In this document: in pieces, positions 34,924 to 42,839 of the stretch
How the letters are laid out: each line of letters begins with the position of its first letter
Numbering within the stretch: position 1 is the stretch's first letter
Source of the DNA: CAWGOF01 sp963824225
Lineage (GTDB): Bacteria > Acidobacteriota > Polarisedimenticolia > Polarisedimenticolales > Polarisedimenticolaceae
NCBI GenBank assembly: GCA_963824225.1
Contig: CAWGOF010000001.1
Location: 124,001 to 188,000, forward strand
Direction: 5' to 3'
Length of the DNA: 64,000 nt
Position numbers and translations under genes: made by a program
Notes under the pieces: model-generated
Told to the model about the DNA's origin: nothing
Database searches by the model: none
The model's input: only the letters and a program-made list of their open reading frames with translations

Positions 34924-35760
34924 CTAGCCTTGGTCCGGAGCACAAGCGTCTCTCTGTCGCCGATAACCGGCATCGCAACTCCAGTTGTTTCCCGAGTGGT
35001 CGATGTGGGCGTTCGGCGGCATGGTGAGCGCCGAGCAGGCCTCTCCGCTCTTCGTGTAACCTCGCCCGCACGCCCAGTCGCGTCCCGAGGGCGCGAGGTA
35101 GCCGTTCGCGGGCACGGCGATCGCGACACACGCGTCGTCGTGCCTGCGGTAGCCCCGGTTGCATTCCCAATCGCGTCCCGAAGACGTGAGGTGGGCGGTC
35201 GGGGGTACCTCGAGAGCCACGCACGACTCGCCCGTGCTGCGAAAGCCTCGCCGGCATTCCCAACGACTTCCGGAAGAGTCGAGATACGCGTGGGGCGGCA
35301 CCTCGACCGCCGCGCACGCCTGGCCGGCTCTCTGATACCCGCGATCGCACGACCAGTCGTCGCCGCGCGAGTCGAGGAACCCATGCGCAGGCACTTCGAG
35401 CACGGCGCATGCGCCGTCGACTCGGCGATAGCCGCGGTCGCATTCCCAGCCCCGTGTGTCGGAGTCTGCGAGATAGGAGTTGGCCGGAAGGTTGATCCCG
35501 GAGCAGGCCTGGGCGACCCGGGCGTAGCCTCGATCGCACCGCCAATCGGTCCCCTCGGGATCGAGGAACGCGTTCGTCGGCACCTCGACGGCTACGCACG
35601 ATCGGTCGACCTTGCGGTAGCCTCGATCGCAGTCCCATCCGCCGCCTCCATAGCGCGACGCATGTGCGTTCGGCGGCGCGGGGGCCGGGTCGGCCTGGGC
35701 CGCAACGGCGCTTGGCGCGATCACCACGCAGAGCAGCAGTGCCAGATGGATCCGTCTCAT
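34924..35760 (-). CDS. Secreted WxC tandem-repeat protein
   Basis: 278 aa. Signal peptide (MRRIHLALLLCVVIAPSAVAAQ), then eight copies of a roughly 31-residue unit of the form W-x-C-x-R-GY/F-x6-7-C-x6-P-x-N/HA-x-L-x-x-S-G-x-D. Each unit has two cysteines about 11 residues apart, likely one disulfide per repeat. Units vary at surface positions but the frame is strict. No catalytic motif. It is the first gene of an operon with groEL. EGF-like or similar small disulfide repeats are the closest idea, but the unit does not match a family I know. Confidence 0.75.
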   Translation of the reverse strand: MRRIHLALLLCVVIAPSAVAAQADPAPAPPNAHASRYGGGGWDCDRGYRKVDRSCVAVEVPTNAFLDPEGTDWRCDRGYARVAQACSGINLPANSYLADSDTRGWECDRGYRRVDGACAVLEVPAHGFLDSRGDDWSCDRGYQRAGQACAAVEVPPHAYLDSSGSRWECRRGFRSTGESCVALEVPPTAHLTSSGRDWECNRGYRRHDDACVAIAVPANGYLAPSGRDWACGRGYTKSGEACSALTMPPNAHIDHSGNNWSCDAGYRRQRDACAPDQG

Positions 35761-35791
35761 CCTGAACCTCTGGCCGAGGGGAACCTGCAGG

Positions 35792-35807
35792 TAACCTGAA
35801 CTGGTTA
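35792..35807. promoter_or_regulatory. Operator O1, TAACC-N6-GGTTA
   Basis: Palindrome TAACCTGAACTGGTTA in the leader of the WxC gene, 43 bp from a second copy. A likely binding site for the XRE regulator encoded next door. Confidence 0.65.
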
Positions 35808-35834
35808 AACAATCCCGTGGATGTCCTCAGCGCA

Positions 35835-35850
35835 TAACCAGAATAGGTTA
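35835..35850. promoter_or_regulatory. Operator O2, TAACC-N6-GGTTA
   Basis: Palindrome TAACCAGAATAGGTTA, identical in architecture to O1. It covers the -10 element of the minus-strand promoter and abuts the -35 of the plus-strand one, so binding could control both directions. Confidence 0.7.
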
Positions 35851-35868
35851 ATTCACTTGTCAGGTCAA
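35840..35868 (-). promoter_or_regulatory. Sigma70-type promoter for the WxC-repeat/groEL operon
   Basis: Minus strand: -35 TTGACC at 35863-35868, 17-nt spacer, -10 TATTCT at 35840-35845, the latter inside operator O2. Confidence 0.6.
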
Positions 35869-35886
35869 GTTTCGTCTGCCACAATA
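35857..35886 (+). promoter_or_regulatory. Possible promoter for the XRE regulator/desaturase operon
   Basis: -35 TTGTCA, 17-18 nt spacer, -10 CACAAT or ACAATA. The -35 starts seven bases after O2. A GTTAAC half-site-like sequence lies at 35908-35913 near the expected start of transcription. Confidence 0.4.
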
Positions 35887-35925
35887 CGAATGGACTTCAC
35901 CGATTGAGTTAACAGGGAGGGTCGG

Positions 35926-36783
35926 ATGGACTTCGGTTCGGTCGTGCGCGGGCGTCTCGCGGAGCTGGGACTCGACCAGAAAGACCTGGCTGCCGCCGCC
36001 GACGTGACGGAGTCGTACATCTCCCAGCTCCTGAGTCGGAAGAAGGCACCGCCGGCGCCCGACCGGACGGACATCTACGACAAGATGGAGCGGGTGCTGA
36101 AACTCCCCGGCGACCGGCTATCCAGGCTGGCGCTCCATGAGCGCAGTGCGGAATTGAAGCGCGCCCTCGGCGAGCCGCCCGCGCCATTGCATCGGGAAGT
36201 CCGGGAGCTCGTCCTGCGCAAGTGCGCGGCAACCCAAGCGGGGAAGATCCGCAGCGAATTCGAGAAGGAGCCGTTCGGCGCACTCGAGAATCTGATCACG
36301 CGCAAGCTCCTCGACGCGGTCAAGGGCGCGGCGAGAAAGGAGCTGGAGCACGAGAGCTGGCTCCAGCTGGTCGCGCAACGCACCGGCCGGAGCTACAAGC
36401 AGACGCGTGTCCTGGTGCTCGAGTTCCTCGACACGGACGTGTTCAACGTGTCGGTCGAGAACTGTGTCTCGTTCCTCGAGCCGCTGATCGAATCCTGGGA
36501 CATCGATCTCACGACCTTCGCCATGGAGATCGTGATGAATCAGCGCCTGGCCCGCGGGCACTCGAAGAGACTCGAGTTCGTCGAACGGGAGCTCGACCAG
36601 CCGGTCGACGACGAGCCGGGACTCACGGAGTTCTTGCGCGACCGGTCGATGAGCGGCGACATGACGGAGGACGAGGTCCGGTTCCTGAAGGCGCTCCGGT
36701 TCAAGGGCAAACGGCCAACCGCGCTGTACTACTACCGTGCGTTGCGGGACCTCCGCGACCCACTCCACTTTCGTCAGGAGTGA
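35926..36783 (+). CDS. XRE-type helix-turn-helix regulator with a long effector domain
   Basis: 285 aa. N-terminal Cro/CI-type domain (VVRGRLAELGLDQKDLAAAADV-type start, then TESYISQLLSRKKAPPAP) in the first 65 residues. A helical domain of about 200 residues follows, with no recognisable ligand motif. The desaturase gene starts 5 bp after its stop. Two TAACC-N6-GGTTA palindromes upstream make it the obvious candidate repressor for its own operon and for the divergent WxC/groEL operon. The effector is unknown; a membrane-lipid or temperature-linked signal would fit the desaturase. Confidence 0.8.
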   Translation: MDFGSVVRGRLAELGLDQKDLAAAADVTESYISQLLSRKKAPPAPDRTDIYDKMERVLKLPGDRLSRLALHERSAELKRALGEPPAPLHREVRELVLRKCAATQAGKIRSEFEKEPFGALENLITRKLLDAVKGAARKELEHESWLQLVAQRTGRSYKQTRVLVLEFLDTDVFNVSVENCVSFLEPLIESWDIDLTTFAMEIVMNQRLARGHSKRLEFVERELDQPVDDEPGLTEFLRDRSMSGDMTEDEVRFLKALRFKGKRPTALYYYRALRDLRDPLHFRQE

Positions 36784-36788
36784 CCGAC

Positions 36789-37793
36789 ATGACCCACTGG
36801 CAACAGGCGGTGGCCGAGCATCGAGAGCCGGTCCTCCGCAGCAGCATCTGGCAGCTCGTCAATAGCGTGGTTCCGTACCTGGCGCTCTGGGGCCTGATGA
36901 TCTGGACGCTGAGCATCTCGTATTGGATCACGCTGGCGCTCGCCGTCGTTGCCGCCGGGTTCCTCGTGCGCATCTTCATCATTTTTCATGATTGTGGGCA
37001 CGGCTCGTTCTTCCGGTCACGCCGCGCGAATCGCGTCACCGAATTCATCACGGGGGTGCTGACGTTCACGCCGTACGGCCAATGGCGGCACCAGCACGCG
37101 ATGCACCACGCGTCGTCGGGTGACCTGGACCGCCGCGGCCCGGGAGAGATCTGGACGCTGACCGTGCAGGAGTACATCGAGGCCTCGCGGTGGAAGCGCT
37201 TCTCCTACCGCCTGGCCCGCAATCCGTTCGTGCTGTTCGGCGTCGCTCCGCTGTACGTGTTCCTGATCCACCAGAGGTTCCCGTCGCACACGGTGGGGAA
37301 GCGCGAGCGCAGGGGCGTGCACTGGGCGAACGCGGCGCTCCTGCTGATCGTGGGGCTCATGAGTCTGACCATCGGCATCCAGGCCTATTTGCTGATTCAG
37401 CTCCCGGTGCTCGCGTTCTCCGCTGCGGCGGGGATCTGGCTGTTCTACGTGCAGCATCAATTCGAAGACGTGCAATGGGAGAGGCGTCCGGAGTGGGACT
37501 ACGCGGAAGCTGCGCTCCACGGCAGCTCGTTCTACAAGCTGCCCAAGGTTCTGCAGTGGTTCACCGGCAACATCGGGTTCCACCATGTGCACCACCTGAG
37601 TCCCGCGATCCCGAACTACAAGCTCGAGCGATGCCACGAGCAGACGCCGATGTTCCGGGTGATCAAGCCGATTACGCTGTGGGGCAGCCTGAAGTCGTTG
37701 TCGTTCCGCCTGTGGGACGAGCAGCGCAAAGAGCTCGTCGGCTACGCCCGACTTCGTGCCATTCGACGGGAGATGTCTGCGCCTCGGCTGTGA
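36789..37793 (+). CDS. Membrane fatty-acid desaturase
   Basis: 334 aa integral membrane di-iron enzyme that introduces double bonds into acyl chains. The three histidine boxes are present: HDCGHG (67-72), HQHAMHH (101-107) and HHVHH near residue 257, with four or so hydrophobic segments between. WQLVNSVVPYLALW at the N-terminus fits the delta-12/omega-3 type. It is cotranscribed with the XRE regulator, so membrane unsaturation is probably regulated locally. Confidence 0.9.
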   Translation: MTHWQQAVAEHREPVLRSSIWQLVNSVVPYLALWGLMIWTLSISYWITLALAVVAAGFLVRIFIIFHDCGHGSFFRSRRANRVTEFITGVLTFTPYGQWRHQHAMHHASSGDLDRRGPGEIWTLTVQEYIEASRWKRFSYRLARNPFVLFGVAPLYVFLIHQRFPSHTVGKRERRGVHWANAALLLIVGLMSLTIGIQAYLLIQLPVLAFSAAAGIWLFYVQHQFEDVQWERRPEWDYAEAALHGSSFYKLPKVLQWFTGNIGFHHVHHLSPAIPNYKLERCHEQTPMFRVIKPITLWGSLKSLSFRLWDEQRKELVGYARLRAIRREMSAPRL

Positions 37794-37843
37794 CTTCCAG
37801 CGCGATGACCTCCGTGGTATGGTGTCTGACGCAGCGGCTCCGA

Positions 37844-37919
37844 GCGGGAATAGCTCAGTTGGTAGAGCATCAGCTTCCCAAGCTGAGGGTCGCGGGTTCG
37901 AATCCCGTTTCCCGCTCCA
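37844..37919 (+). tRNA. tRNA-Gly (anticodon CCC)
   Basis: Complete cloverleaf: acceptor GCGGGAA/TTCCCGC, D arm GCTC/GAGC, anticodon stem TCAGC/GCTGA with loop TTCCCAA (anticodon CCC), variable GGGTC, T arm GCGGG-TTCGAAT-CCCGT, discriminator T and an encoded CCA. It reads GGG codons. Confidence 0.95.
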
Positions 37920-38056
37920 AGCCAGTGTCCCCTTGCGGACCCGGCTCCTCTCGTTCCTCGTGTTCCGTCCTTCCCGATCCACGGGCGCTTTCTCGATCCA
38001 AGATCAAGCACGTGCGAACCGTCACCGGCGTGCACTGGAACTGGCAGCAGCACGGG

Positions 38057-38085
38057 TTGACGGCCCATCGAGCAAGGGGTACAAG
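38057..38085 (+). promoter_or_regulatory. Possible promoter for the Cys-rich secreted protein
   Basis: TTGACG, 17-nt spacer, TACAAG, ending 36 nt before the ATG at 38122. Confidence 0.4.
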
Positions 38086-38121
38086 GGGGTTTCCGCAGCC
38101 GATGCGAAGGGAGGACCCATC

Positions 38122-38487
38122 ATGAGACGATCGTCGTCGACAGTTCGGCTCACCTTACTCTGCGCGCTCGCCGCGGCGATCGCGCTCCCGCTGGCGATGA
38201 TTCCGCCATCCGCCGAAGCTTCGGCGGGTGCACCGGTCGCTCCCGCCGAGCCGGCCGCCGCCGCACCGGCAGCGCAGCCGGTGGACGGGTTCAGAACAGA
38301 GGTGGAACCGCCGTCGGCCTCTTGCACGGACGCCTCCTCGGAAGTCGCGAATGACTTTGCTGGAGCGATGAGCGCGCGGCCGCCGAGGCGCGGTTACTGT
38401 CGCTGCGGCTGCTCGTTGATTCCCGATTGCAGTACGAACGCTGACTGCGGTGGAGGTCTGTGCTTGAAAGGCCCCACTTGCTGCTGA
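38122..38487 (+). CDS. Small secreted Cys-rich protein
   Basis: 121 aa. Signal peptide (SSTVRLTLLCALAAAIALPL), an Ala/Pro/Val linker (APVAPAEPAAAAPAAQPV), and a C-terminal domain of about 30 residues with eight cysteines: CRCGCSLIPDC, then DCGGGLCLKGPTCC at the end. GGGAGG lies upstream of the ATG. The modular layout (export signal, Pro/Ala spacer, compact disulfide knot) suggests a secreted miniprotein, toxin-like or wall-binding. No homologous family recognised. It lies 0.2 kb after tRNA-Gly, a common integration neighbourhood. Confidence 0.65.
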   Translation: MRRSSSTVRLTLLCALAAAIALPLAMIPPSAEASAGAPVAPAEPAAAAPAAQPVDGFRTEVEPPSASCTDASSEVANDFAGAMSARPPRRGYCRCGCSLIPDCSTNADCGGGLCLKGPTCC

Positions 38488-39000
38488 ACGTCGCTGAGGC
38501 TCGCGCGGGATCCGGATGGTGATTCCTGCGGACCAGCGCGGTGCAGCGGGTGACTGGAGTCAGTTCCGAATCTACACGCACGCAGCGTCGTGACGGGATG
38601 GCTTCTCGGTCCCGGCGTTCGTCGACTGCGCGGGCGCCTGCTACAGCGCCGCGGACGCCGGGCCGTCAACGTCGTGCTGACGAGCCTCGATCGCGACGGC
38701 GGAGACGCGCCGCGCCGCGTGGGACCGGGTTGGCGCGCTCCGCAGCTCGGTGCCGGGCTTGCAAATCGAGAGCGCGTGCGCGATTCCCGTACACGGCATA
38801 CGACGGCTACACCACCTGCGCCTCCGGTCGAGTCGATGGGTTCGTCTGTTCACGACTTGTCCGGACGCGAAGCGAAGCGGGGCCGTTGACGAGTACCGAG
38901 GGGGATTTCAGTATCACGTTTCGCGTGGTGGACACCGACCGAGTCGCGGGGTATCAGACGCTCGACATGGTGTCGATCGACGAGATTCTCGTACGTGTCC
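38488..39000 (+). other. Gene-poor stretch with interrupted coding signal
   Basis: No complete gene with a good start. Frames with protein-like runs (FVDCAGACYSAADAG near 38.6 kb; DGYTTCASGRVDGFVCSRL and FRVVDTDRVAGYQTLDMVS near 38.8-38.97 kb) are separated by stops and frame changes. It looks like a decayed Cys-containing secreted-protein gene. Confidence 0.35.
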
Positions 39001-39294
39001 TTATAGCACTCCCGCCCAGTAGGAGATTCCGGTGATTAGAAGGAACGTAACGGCGAGCCACATCATTCCTTCGAGCAGCGAGGAAGCCCCGGCCGATTCA
39101 TGCTCGTCGTTAGGGCGACCTCGGTCCTCCCCTCCGTCGCGGCGCTGTCGAGCCTCAAGGACACGAGCCAGATGCGCGAAGTCGAACCGGCCACGGGCGG
39201 ACAGGATCTCCACCCGGGGCACGTAACCCGGGACGTACTGGTTGAGGCGGGGGCGGAACGCGATGCGGTTCTGTGCCATGTTGTTACCCGTCAT
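39001..39294 (-). CDS. Small protein with C-terminal membrane anchor
   Basis: 97 aa. The soluble part is basic (NRIAFRPRLNQYVPGYVPRV, EARQRRDGGEDRGRP) and the last 22 residues form a single membrane segment (MMWLAVTFLLITGISYWAG). I chose the ATG giving MTGNNMAQ; a second ATG five codons later is possible. Local base composition is less GC-rich than in the surroundings. Function unknown. Confidence 0.45.
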   Translation of the reverse strand: MTGNNMAQNRIAFRPRLNQYVPGYVPRVEILSARGRFDFAHLARVLEARQRRDGGEDRGRPNDEHESAGASSLLEGMMWLAVTFLLITGISYWAGVL

Positions 39295-39737
39295 GCTGCT
39301 CAACGCATGCGGTCTCGGAATGTCCTTGAACTCATTTCCACGCTCCGCACTCGGTCTGCCGCGATCCAGCTCTCGCTTTCTTATACAGTGTAGCTGCGGC
39401 GGATTGCCATACTGTAATCGCCGTAAACGCGGTGCGGAGTTTCCCGATGCCCGCACCCGGAAGAGCCGAAAATCGCCGCGGAAGCCGACGCACTGGCTCA
39501 GCCGACCGCCCACGAGATCTCCGACGACCTGTGATTCGTCGACGTAAGCGAGTGATACGGCATGGCTACGCCGCCGTATGCAATGACACGAATCCCGGTC
39601 AACGACTATGTGACGCCGGTTGCGCCGGCCCGAGCCGATGCGGCCGCGAACCGCGCATGCCGATCACGTAGCCGCTACGAGCGCGGCGCGATCCTGATCA
39701 CGTCCAACCAGTCGCTGACTGTGTCCTGAAACGCGCT
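39295..39737. other. Gene-poor stretch
   Basis: Lower GC than its surroundings around 39.3-39.45 kb, with a possible minus-strand TATAAG box. Open frames here lack convincing starts or protein-like sequence. I see no gene in it. Confidence 0.4.
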
Positions 39738-40067
39738 TCACGCTCCCAGCAGCTCGGGCCAGGCCAGCGCATGGCCCAACGCCCGCTTGACTTCGACGTG
39801 GCGCGCCGGGGCGAGAGCGCCGGCGCAGCGCACGAGGGACCGTAAGGGCACGACGTGAACGTTGTCCAGGTTGGCAACGCAGCCGCGCGGCAAGCCCTCG
39901 CCAATACCGAGGCTCACCTCGACAGCGATCCCGCGAACCGTCGACGTGACCTCGGCCACGATACACTTCGTCAGGTAGCGCAGGGCCGTCGTGCGGGTGA
40001 GCAGGAGGACCGGCCGCCGTCCGACCGGCTGCGGAAGCTCGGCCCACCAGATCTCGTACTGCCTCAC
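39738..40067 (-). CDS. MazF/PemK-type toxin (endoribonuclease)
   Basis: 109 aa. MRQYEIWWAELPQPVGRRPVLLLTR is the classic MazF opening, followed by the TKCIVAEVTSTVRG and NLDNVHVVPLRSLVRCAG blocks. Its ATG overlaps the antitoxin stop (ATGA). Expected to cleave mRNA when the antitoxin is lost. The gene order antitoxin-toxin and the shared promoter are standard for type II modules. Confidence 0.85.
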   Translation of the reverse strand: MRQYEIWWAELPQPVGRRPVLLLTRTTALRYLTKCIVAEVTSTVRGIAVEVSLGIGEGLPRGCVANLDNVHVVPLRSLVRCAGALAPARHVEVKRALGHALAWPELLGA

Positions 40068-40324
40068 CGGCGTCCGGGCTTTCGTGGCCGCTTGGCGCGT
40101 CTCTTACCCGGCTCGCGCAGCTCCCAGACCGCGGACTCGAAGTACGCCGGCTCGGCGTCGGGCGTGCGCGCGTAGCCCGCCTCGATCGCCCGCTCGCGCA
40201 TGTCCCACAACGCCTTGCGGATCGCGGCACGAACGAACTCGGAGCGGCGTCGGGAGCGTGCCGGCGCAACGGCCTCGAGCTGCGCGGCCGTTTCGTCGTC
40301 CAGCTCGATCAAGAACTGCTTCAT
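40064..40324 (-). CDS. Ribbon-helix-helix antitoxin
   Basis: 86 aa. The N-terminus MKQFLIELDDETAAQLEAVAPARSRRRSEFVRAAI (first part) is a ribbon-helix-helix DNA-binding domain. The C-terminal basic tail (REPGKRRAKRPRKPGRR) is unusual for a toxin-neutralising region, which is normally acidic or hydrophobic; the middle FESAVWELRE could bind the toxin. It overlaps the MazF-type gene and should autoregulate the promoter 18-46 nt upstream. Confidence 0.8.
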   Translation of the reverse strand: MKQFLIELDDETAAQLEAVAPARSRRRSEFVRAAIRKALWDMRERAIEAGYARTPDAEPAYFESAVWELREPGKRRAKRPRKPGRR

Positions 40325-40341
40325 GGCGCTCTGTATGGAGC

Positions 40342-40370
40342 AGTATATGGACCAGCCGATCCGAGGTCAA
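40342..40370 (-). promoter_or_regulatory. Strong sigma70-type promoter of the toxin-antitoxin module
   Basis: Minus strand: TTGACC at 40365-40370, 17-nt spacer, TATACT at 40342-40347. Near-direct repeats (TCCATATACTG, TCCATACAG) over the -10 and start site could be antitoxin sites. It overlaps the 3' end of the upstream gene. Confidence 0.65.
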
Positions 40371-40840
40371 TTGGATCCCCGCTTGGAGTTCAGGTTGTCC
40401 ATGTCGGAAACGATCCACCAGCGGCCTTCGGGACCCTTCCTCAGCGTGAGCGTGAACTTGCCCTCGTCCGGCGCGCCCTTCTGCCCGGAATAGCCGCCGA
40501 TGATGTAGCCCACGGAGCCATCGGTCGCGAACGCCAGCGCGCGCAGGGCGAGCGGTCCGCCCTGGCCCGTGTAGTGCTTCTGGAGCTGGGCCCGACCTCG
40601 GACCGGAGGGGCGCCGCTGGGGAGGACGAAGCCGTCCTCGGCGAAGAGCGTGGCCAGCGCGGCAGCATCCTTCTTGTGCCAGGCGGCCTCGTAATCCGAA
40701 AGCACGCGCGCCAGCGGCGCGGGGAGCGTGACGCTGGGCTGCGCGGACGGCGCTGGGCCCTGTGCGCTCGATCGTCCGACCAGCAGCACCGAAGCAAGAA
40801 TCACCAGTACAACGCCAGTCTTGTGCCAGGGACCGCTCAT
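40367..40840 (-). CDS. Secreted SnoaL/DUF4440-like protein
   Basis: 157 aa. The start after GGAGG gives signal peptide MSGPWHKTGVVLVILASVLL with cleavage near RSSAQ. The mature domain matches the cone-fold NTF2-like family: VLSDYEAAWHKKDAAALATLF, AEDGFVLPSGAPPVRGRAQL and a C-terminal KGPEGRWWIVSDMDN. Members are often ketosteroid-isomerase-like or non-enzymatic. A longer start is available 10 codons upstream within a hairpin, but has no ribosome-binding site. Confidence 0.75.
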   Translation of the reverse strand: MSGPWHKTGVVLVILASVLLVGRSSAQGPAPSAQPSVTLPAPLARVLSDYEAAWHKKDAAALATLFAEDGFVLPSGAPPVRGRAQLQKHYTGQGGPLALRALAFATDGSVGYIIGGYSGQKGAPDEGKFTLTLRKGPEGRWWIVSDMDNLNSKRGSN

Positions 40841-40850
40841 GTGCGCCTCC

Positions 40851-40870
40851 ATGGGGATCGCAATCCCCAT
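40851..40870. repeat. Perfect hairpin in the leader of the SnoaL-like gene
   Basis: ATGGGGAT-CGCA-ATCCCCAT, an 8-bp stem with 4-nt loop, located 10 nt before the minus-strand start. Either an operator or an RNA leader hairpin. Confidence 0.45.
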
Positions 40871-40906
40871 GCTACCCTGTGCCCGGCCCGAGCACTCATT
40901 CGACGC

Positions 40907-41575
40907 GTGTCACTAATCTCGTATGTCCGCCGCTATCCCTCCGCCGGGCTGCTGACCGTCCAGCTCGCCGGCCTGCTGCTGTATCCGTGGATGGAGAGGT
41001 CGGCACAGGGGCGAGCTCTCTTCGGCGCGTTCGGCCTGCTCGTGCTCGGCCTCGCGCTCTGGGTGGTGCGGCGGTCGCGGTGGCTCACCTGGGTGGCGGT
41101 ACTGCTCGCGATGCCGGTGTTCGTGCTGGCCACGATCTCCCAGTTCACGCCCCGACCGGATCTCGATGTCGCGATCGCCGCCTTCGAAGCCGCGTTCTAC
41201 TTCTACGCTGCGGGAAGCCTCATCTCGTACATGCTGCAAGACACGGTGGCCACGACGGACGAGCTGTTCGCCGCCGGAGCGACGTTCACGCTGCTCGCGT
41301 GGGCGTTTGCGTACGTCTACGTCGTCCACCAGGCGGTCAGCCCGGGGAGCTTCGCGACCCCGCTCAGTCCCCAGTCGTCGTGCACCTGGATGGAGCTCCT
41401 CTATCTGAGCGTGATGGTCCTGTCGAGCGTCGGCTTGAGCGACGTGCAGCCGGTCACGCCGATGGCCCGCGGACTTGTCCTGGTCGAGGCGTTCACGGGC
41501 GTCCTGTACATCGCCCTCGTGGTCTCGCGGCTCATCGGCCTGATCGTCCTGCGGCGCGATCGCGTCGTTCCGTAG
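40907..41575 (+). CDS. Ion-channel-like membrane protein with an atypical selectivity filter
   Basis: 222 aa with six or so hydrophobic segments. The last two flank a pore-like loop LYLSVMVLSSVGLSDVQPVTPMARGLV, followed by FTGVLYIALVVSRLIGLIV. The layout equals two-TM potassium-channel domains (Ion_trans_2), but the filter reads SVGLSD where T(V/L)GYGD is usual. Selectivity may thus be lost or changed. GTG start; the region upstream encodes no alternative. Stop is 3 bp from the FGE-like gene (convergent). Confidence 0.7.
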   Translation: MSLISYVRRYPSAGLLTVQLAGLLLYPWMERSAQGRALFGAFGLLVLGLALWVVRRSRWLTWVAVLLAMPVFVLATISQFTPRPDLDVAIAAFEAAFYFYAAGSLISYMLQDTVATTDELFAAGATFTLLAWAFAYVYVVHQAVSPGSFATPLSPQSSCTWMELLYLSVMVLSSVGLSDVQPVTPMARGLVLVEAFTGVLYIALVVSRLIGLIVLRRDRVVP

Positions 41576-41578
41576 CCC

Positions 41579-42787
41579 CTAGGGTTCACAGCCTCCGGTG
41601 CCGGTTCGCTCGCGCTCGTCGCTGCCGAAGCCCCACGGGCCGACGACCGGACCCTGCTCAAACCGGACGAGGTAGAAGAACCCAGCGCCCGGCGCGGGCG
41701 TCGTGGCGTCCGCGTTCGACTGCGAGCTTGGGTCGGTGGAGTCATTCTCGATGCAGGTCAAGGGGCCGAGCTGAACGCCGCTCGCGTCCCCCGACAGGTT
41801 CGCCAGGTCGCCGCGCACGAGGTCGTAGACCGCCCCTGGCACCGCATCCCACTCGAAGTGCGTCGCCCCGGACCCGAACGCCCGCAGGTTCTCGACCTCA
41901 GGTGCCGTCGCGGCGCCAGTCGCGACGCGGAACCCCGCGGCGCCGCCCTCGAACCACGGATCGTCGTAGTTCATGACCACGTTCCGGAGACGGTCCACGG
42001 GGGTGTGGTACGCACCGGCCCGCAGGGGGCGGTTCTCGAGGATGATGATCGCGTCGCTCCACTCCTCGACGTTGCCGCCCTGATCGAAGGTGCCGCTCGC
42101 GCTGGACGAGCCCGGGTAGCTTCCGACGTCGGTGACATCCCCGATGACGCCGCCGCAGTTCGCTCTGTTGGCCGTCGCGACGGGAGCAGAGCACACGGGC
42201 GGCGTATCGGTGCCGGTCGGATAGTTGAAGTAAGTCCCGGACACGGGGTCGTAGTAGGCGGCCTTGTACCACTCGTCCTGGGTCGGGATCCAGATCGTGG
42301 CTAAGGCGTTGCGCTCGACCAGGGGGTTGCTCGGTGTCGGTGTCCCTCCCAGCAGCGTGTACGCTCCCGTCTCGGTGTCGCCGTCGCCCTGCCCGTTGTG
42401 CAGCCAGTTCACGAAGCGGAGCGCGTCGAAGTAGGACACCAAGGTGACCGGGTGGTCCTGGCGACCGGCGATGGCGCCGTACGTGTAGCTCCCGTCGCTG
42501 CCGCTGCGCGCGATGCCGCCCTCGCTCGCCATGCCCGTGTTGTAGAGCCCGAGCGGGTCGGAGGCCGCCTTGGCGTTCAGGAACTCCACGTACTGGGCGT
42601 TCGTCACCTCGTACTTGGCGATGCGGTAGGGATGGTCCACGGCGCCGAAGCAGCCCTGCAACGGCTCGTCGTCGCAGGCGTTGCCGGCGCCGCCCACGGT
42701 GACCCAGTCGAAGGTGACGGCCGAGGCGGGGGGAGCCAGCCAGGCCAGGAGGAAGCAGCCGAATGCGAGGCTCGAAGCGTGGCGCAT
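41579..42787 (-). CDS. Secreted formylglycine-generating-enzyme-like (SUMF1) protein
   Basis: 402 aa with signal peptide (cleavage near APPASA). The FGE-sulfatase domain is evident: YRIAKYEVTNAQYVEFLN, HPVTLVSYFDALRFVNWL, IPTQDEWYKAAYYDP, FDQGGNVEEWSD and a GFRVA end. The C-terminal extension carries a fibronectin-like block (HFEWDAVPGAVYDLVRG) and a Cys. No active-site Cys pair of true FGE is visible, so a structural or ligand-binding role is more likely. Extracytoplasmic. Confidence 0.8.
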   Translation of the reverse strand: MRHASSLAFGCFLLAWLAPPASAVTFDWVTVGGAGNACDDEPLQGCFGAVDHPYRIAKYEVTNAQYVEFLNAKAASDPLGLYNTGMASEGGIARSGSDGSYTYGAIAGRQDHPVTLVSYFDALRFVNWLHNGQGDGDTETGAYTLLGGTPTPSNPLVERNALATIWIPTQDEWYKAAYYDPVSGTYFNYPTGTDTPPVCSAPVATANRANCGGVIGDVTDVGSYPGSSSASGTFDQGGNVEEWSDAIIILENRPLRAGAYHTPVDRLRNVVMNYDDPWFEGGAAGFRVATGAATAPEVENLRAFGSGATHFEWDAVPGAVYDLVRGDLANLSGDASGVQLGPLTCIENDSTDPSSQSNADATTPAPGAGFFYLVRFEQGPVVGPWGFGSDERERTGTGGCEP

Positions 42788-42839
42788 ACTCCGGATCCTA
42801 CGCTACGCGCTACACCCGAGGCGGACGGCAACGGTGGGG

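Noticed and set aside
34924..35760. Possible CRISPR or DNA tandem repeat
   Set aside because: Repetition is at the protein level, DNA units differ, and spacing follows codons. No CRISPR array was found anywhere in the window.
38541..39035. 164-aa plus-strand frame
   Set aside because: Only its last third looks protein-like and no start or ribosome-binding site fits. Recorded instead as decayed sequence.
37844..39700. Genomic island integrated at tRNA-Gly
   Set aside because: No integrase gene and no second copy of the tRNA 3' end found, so only atypical composition supports it.
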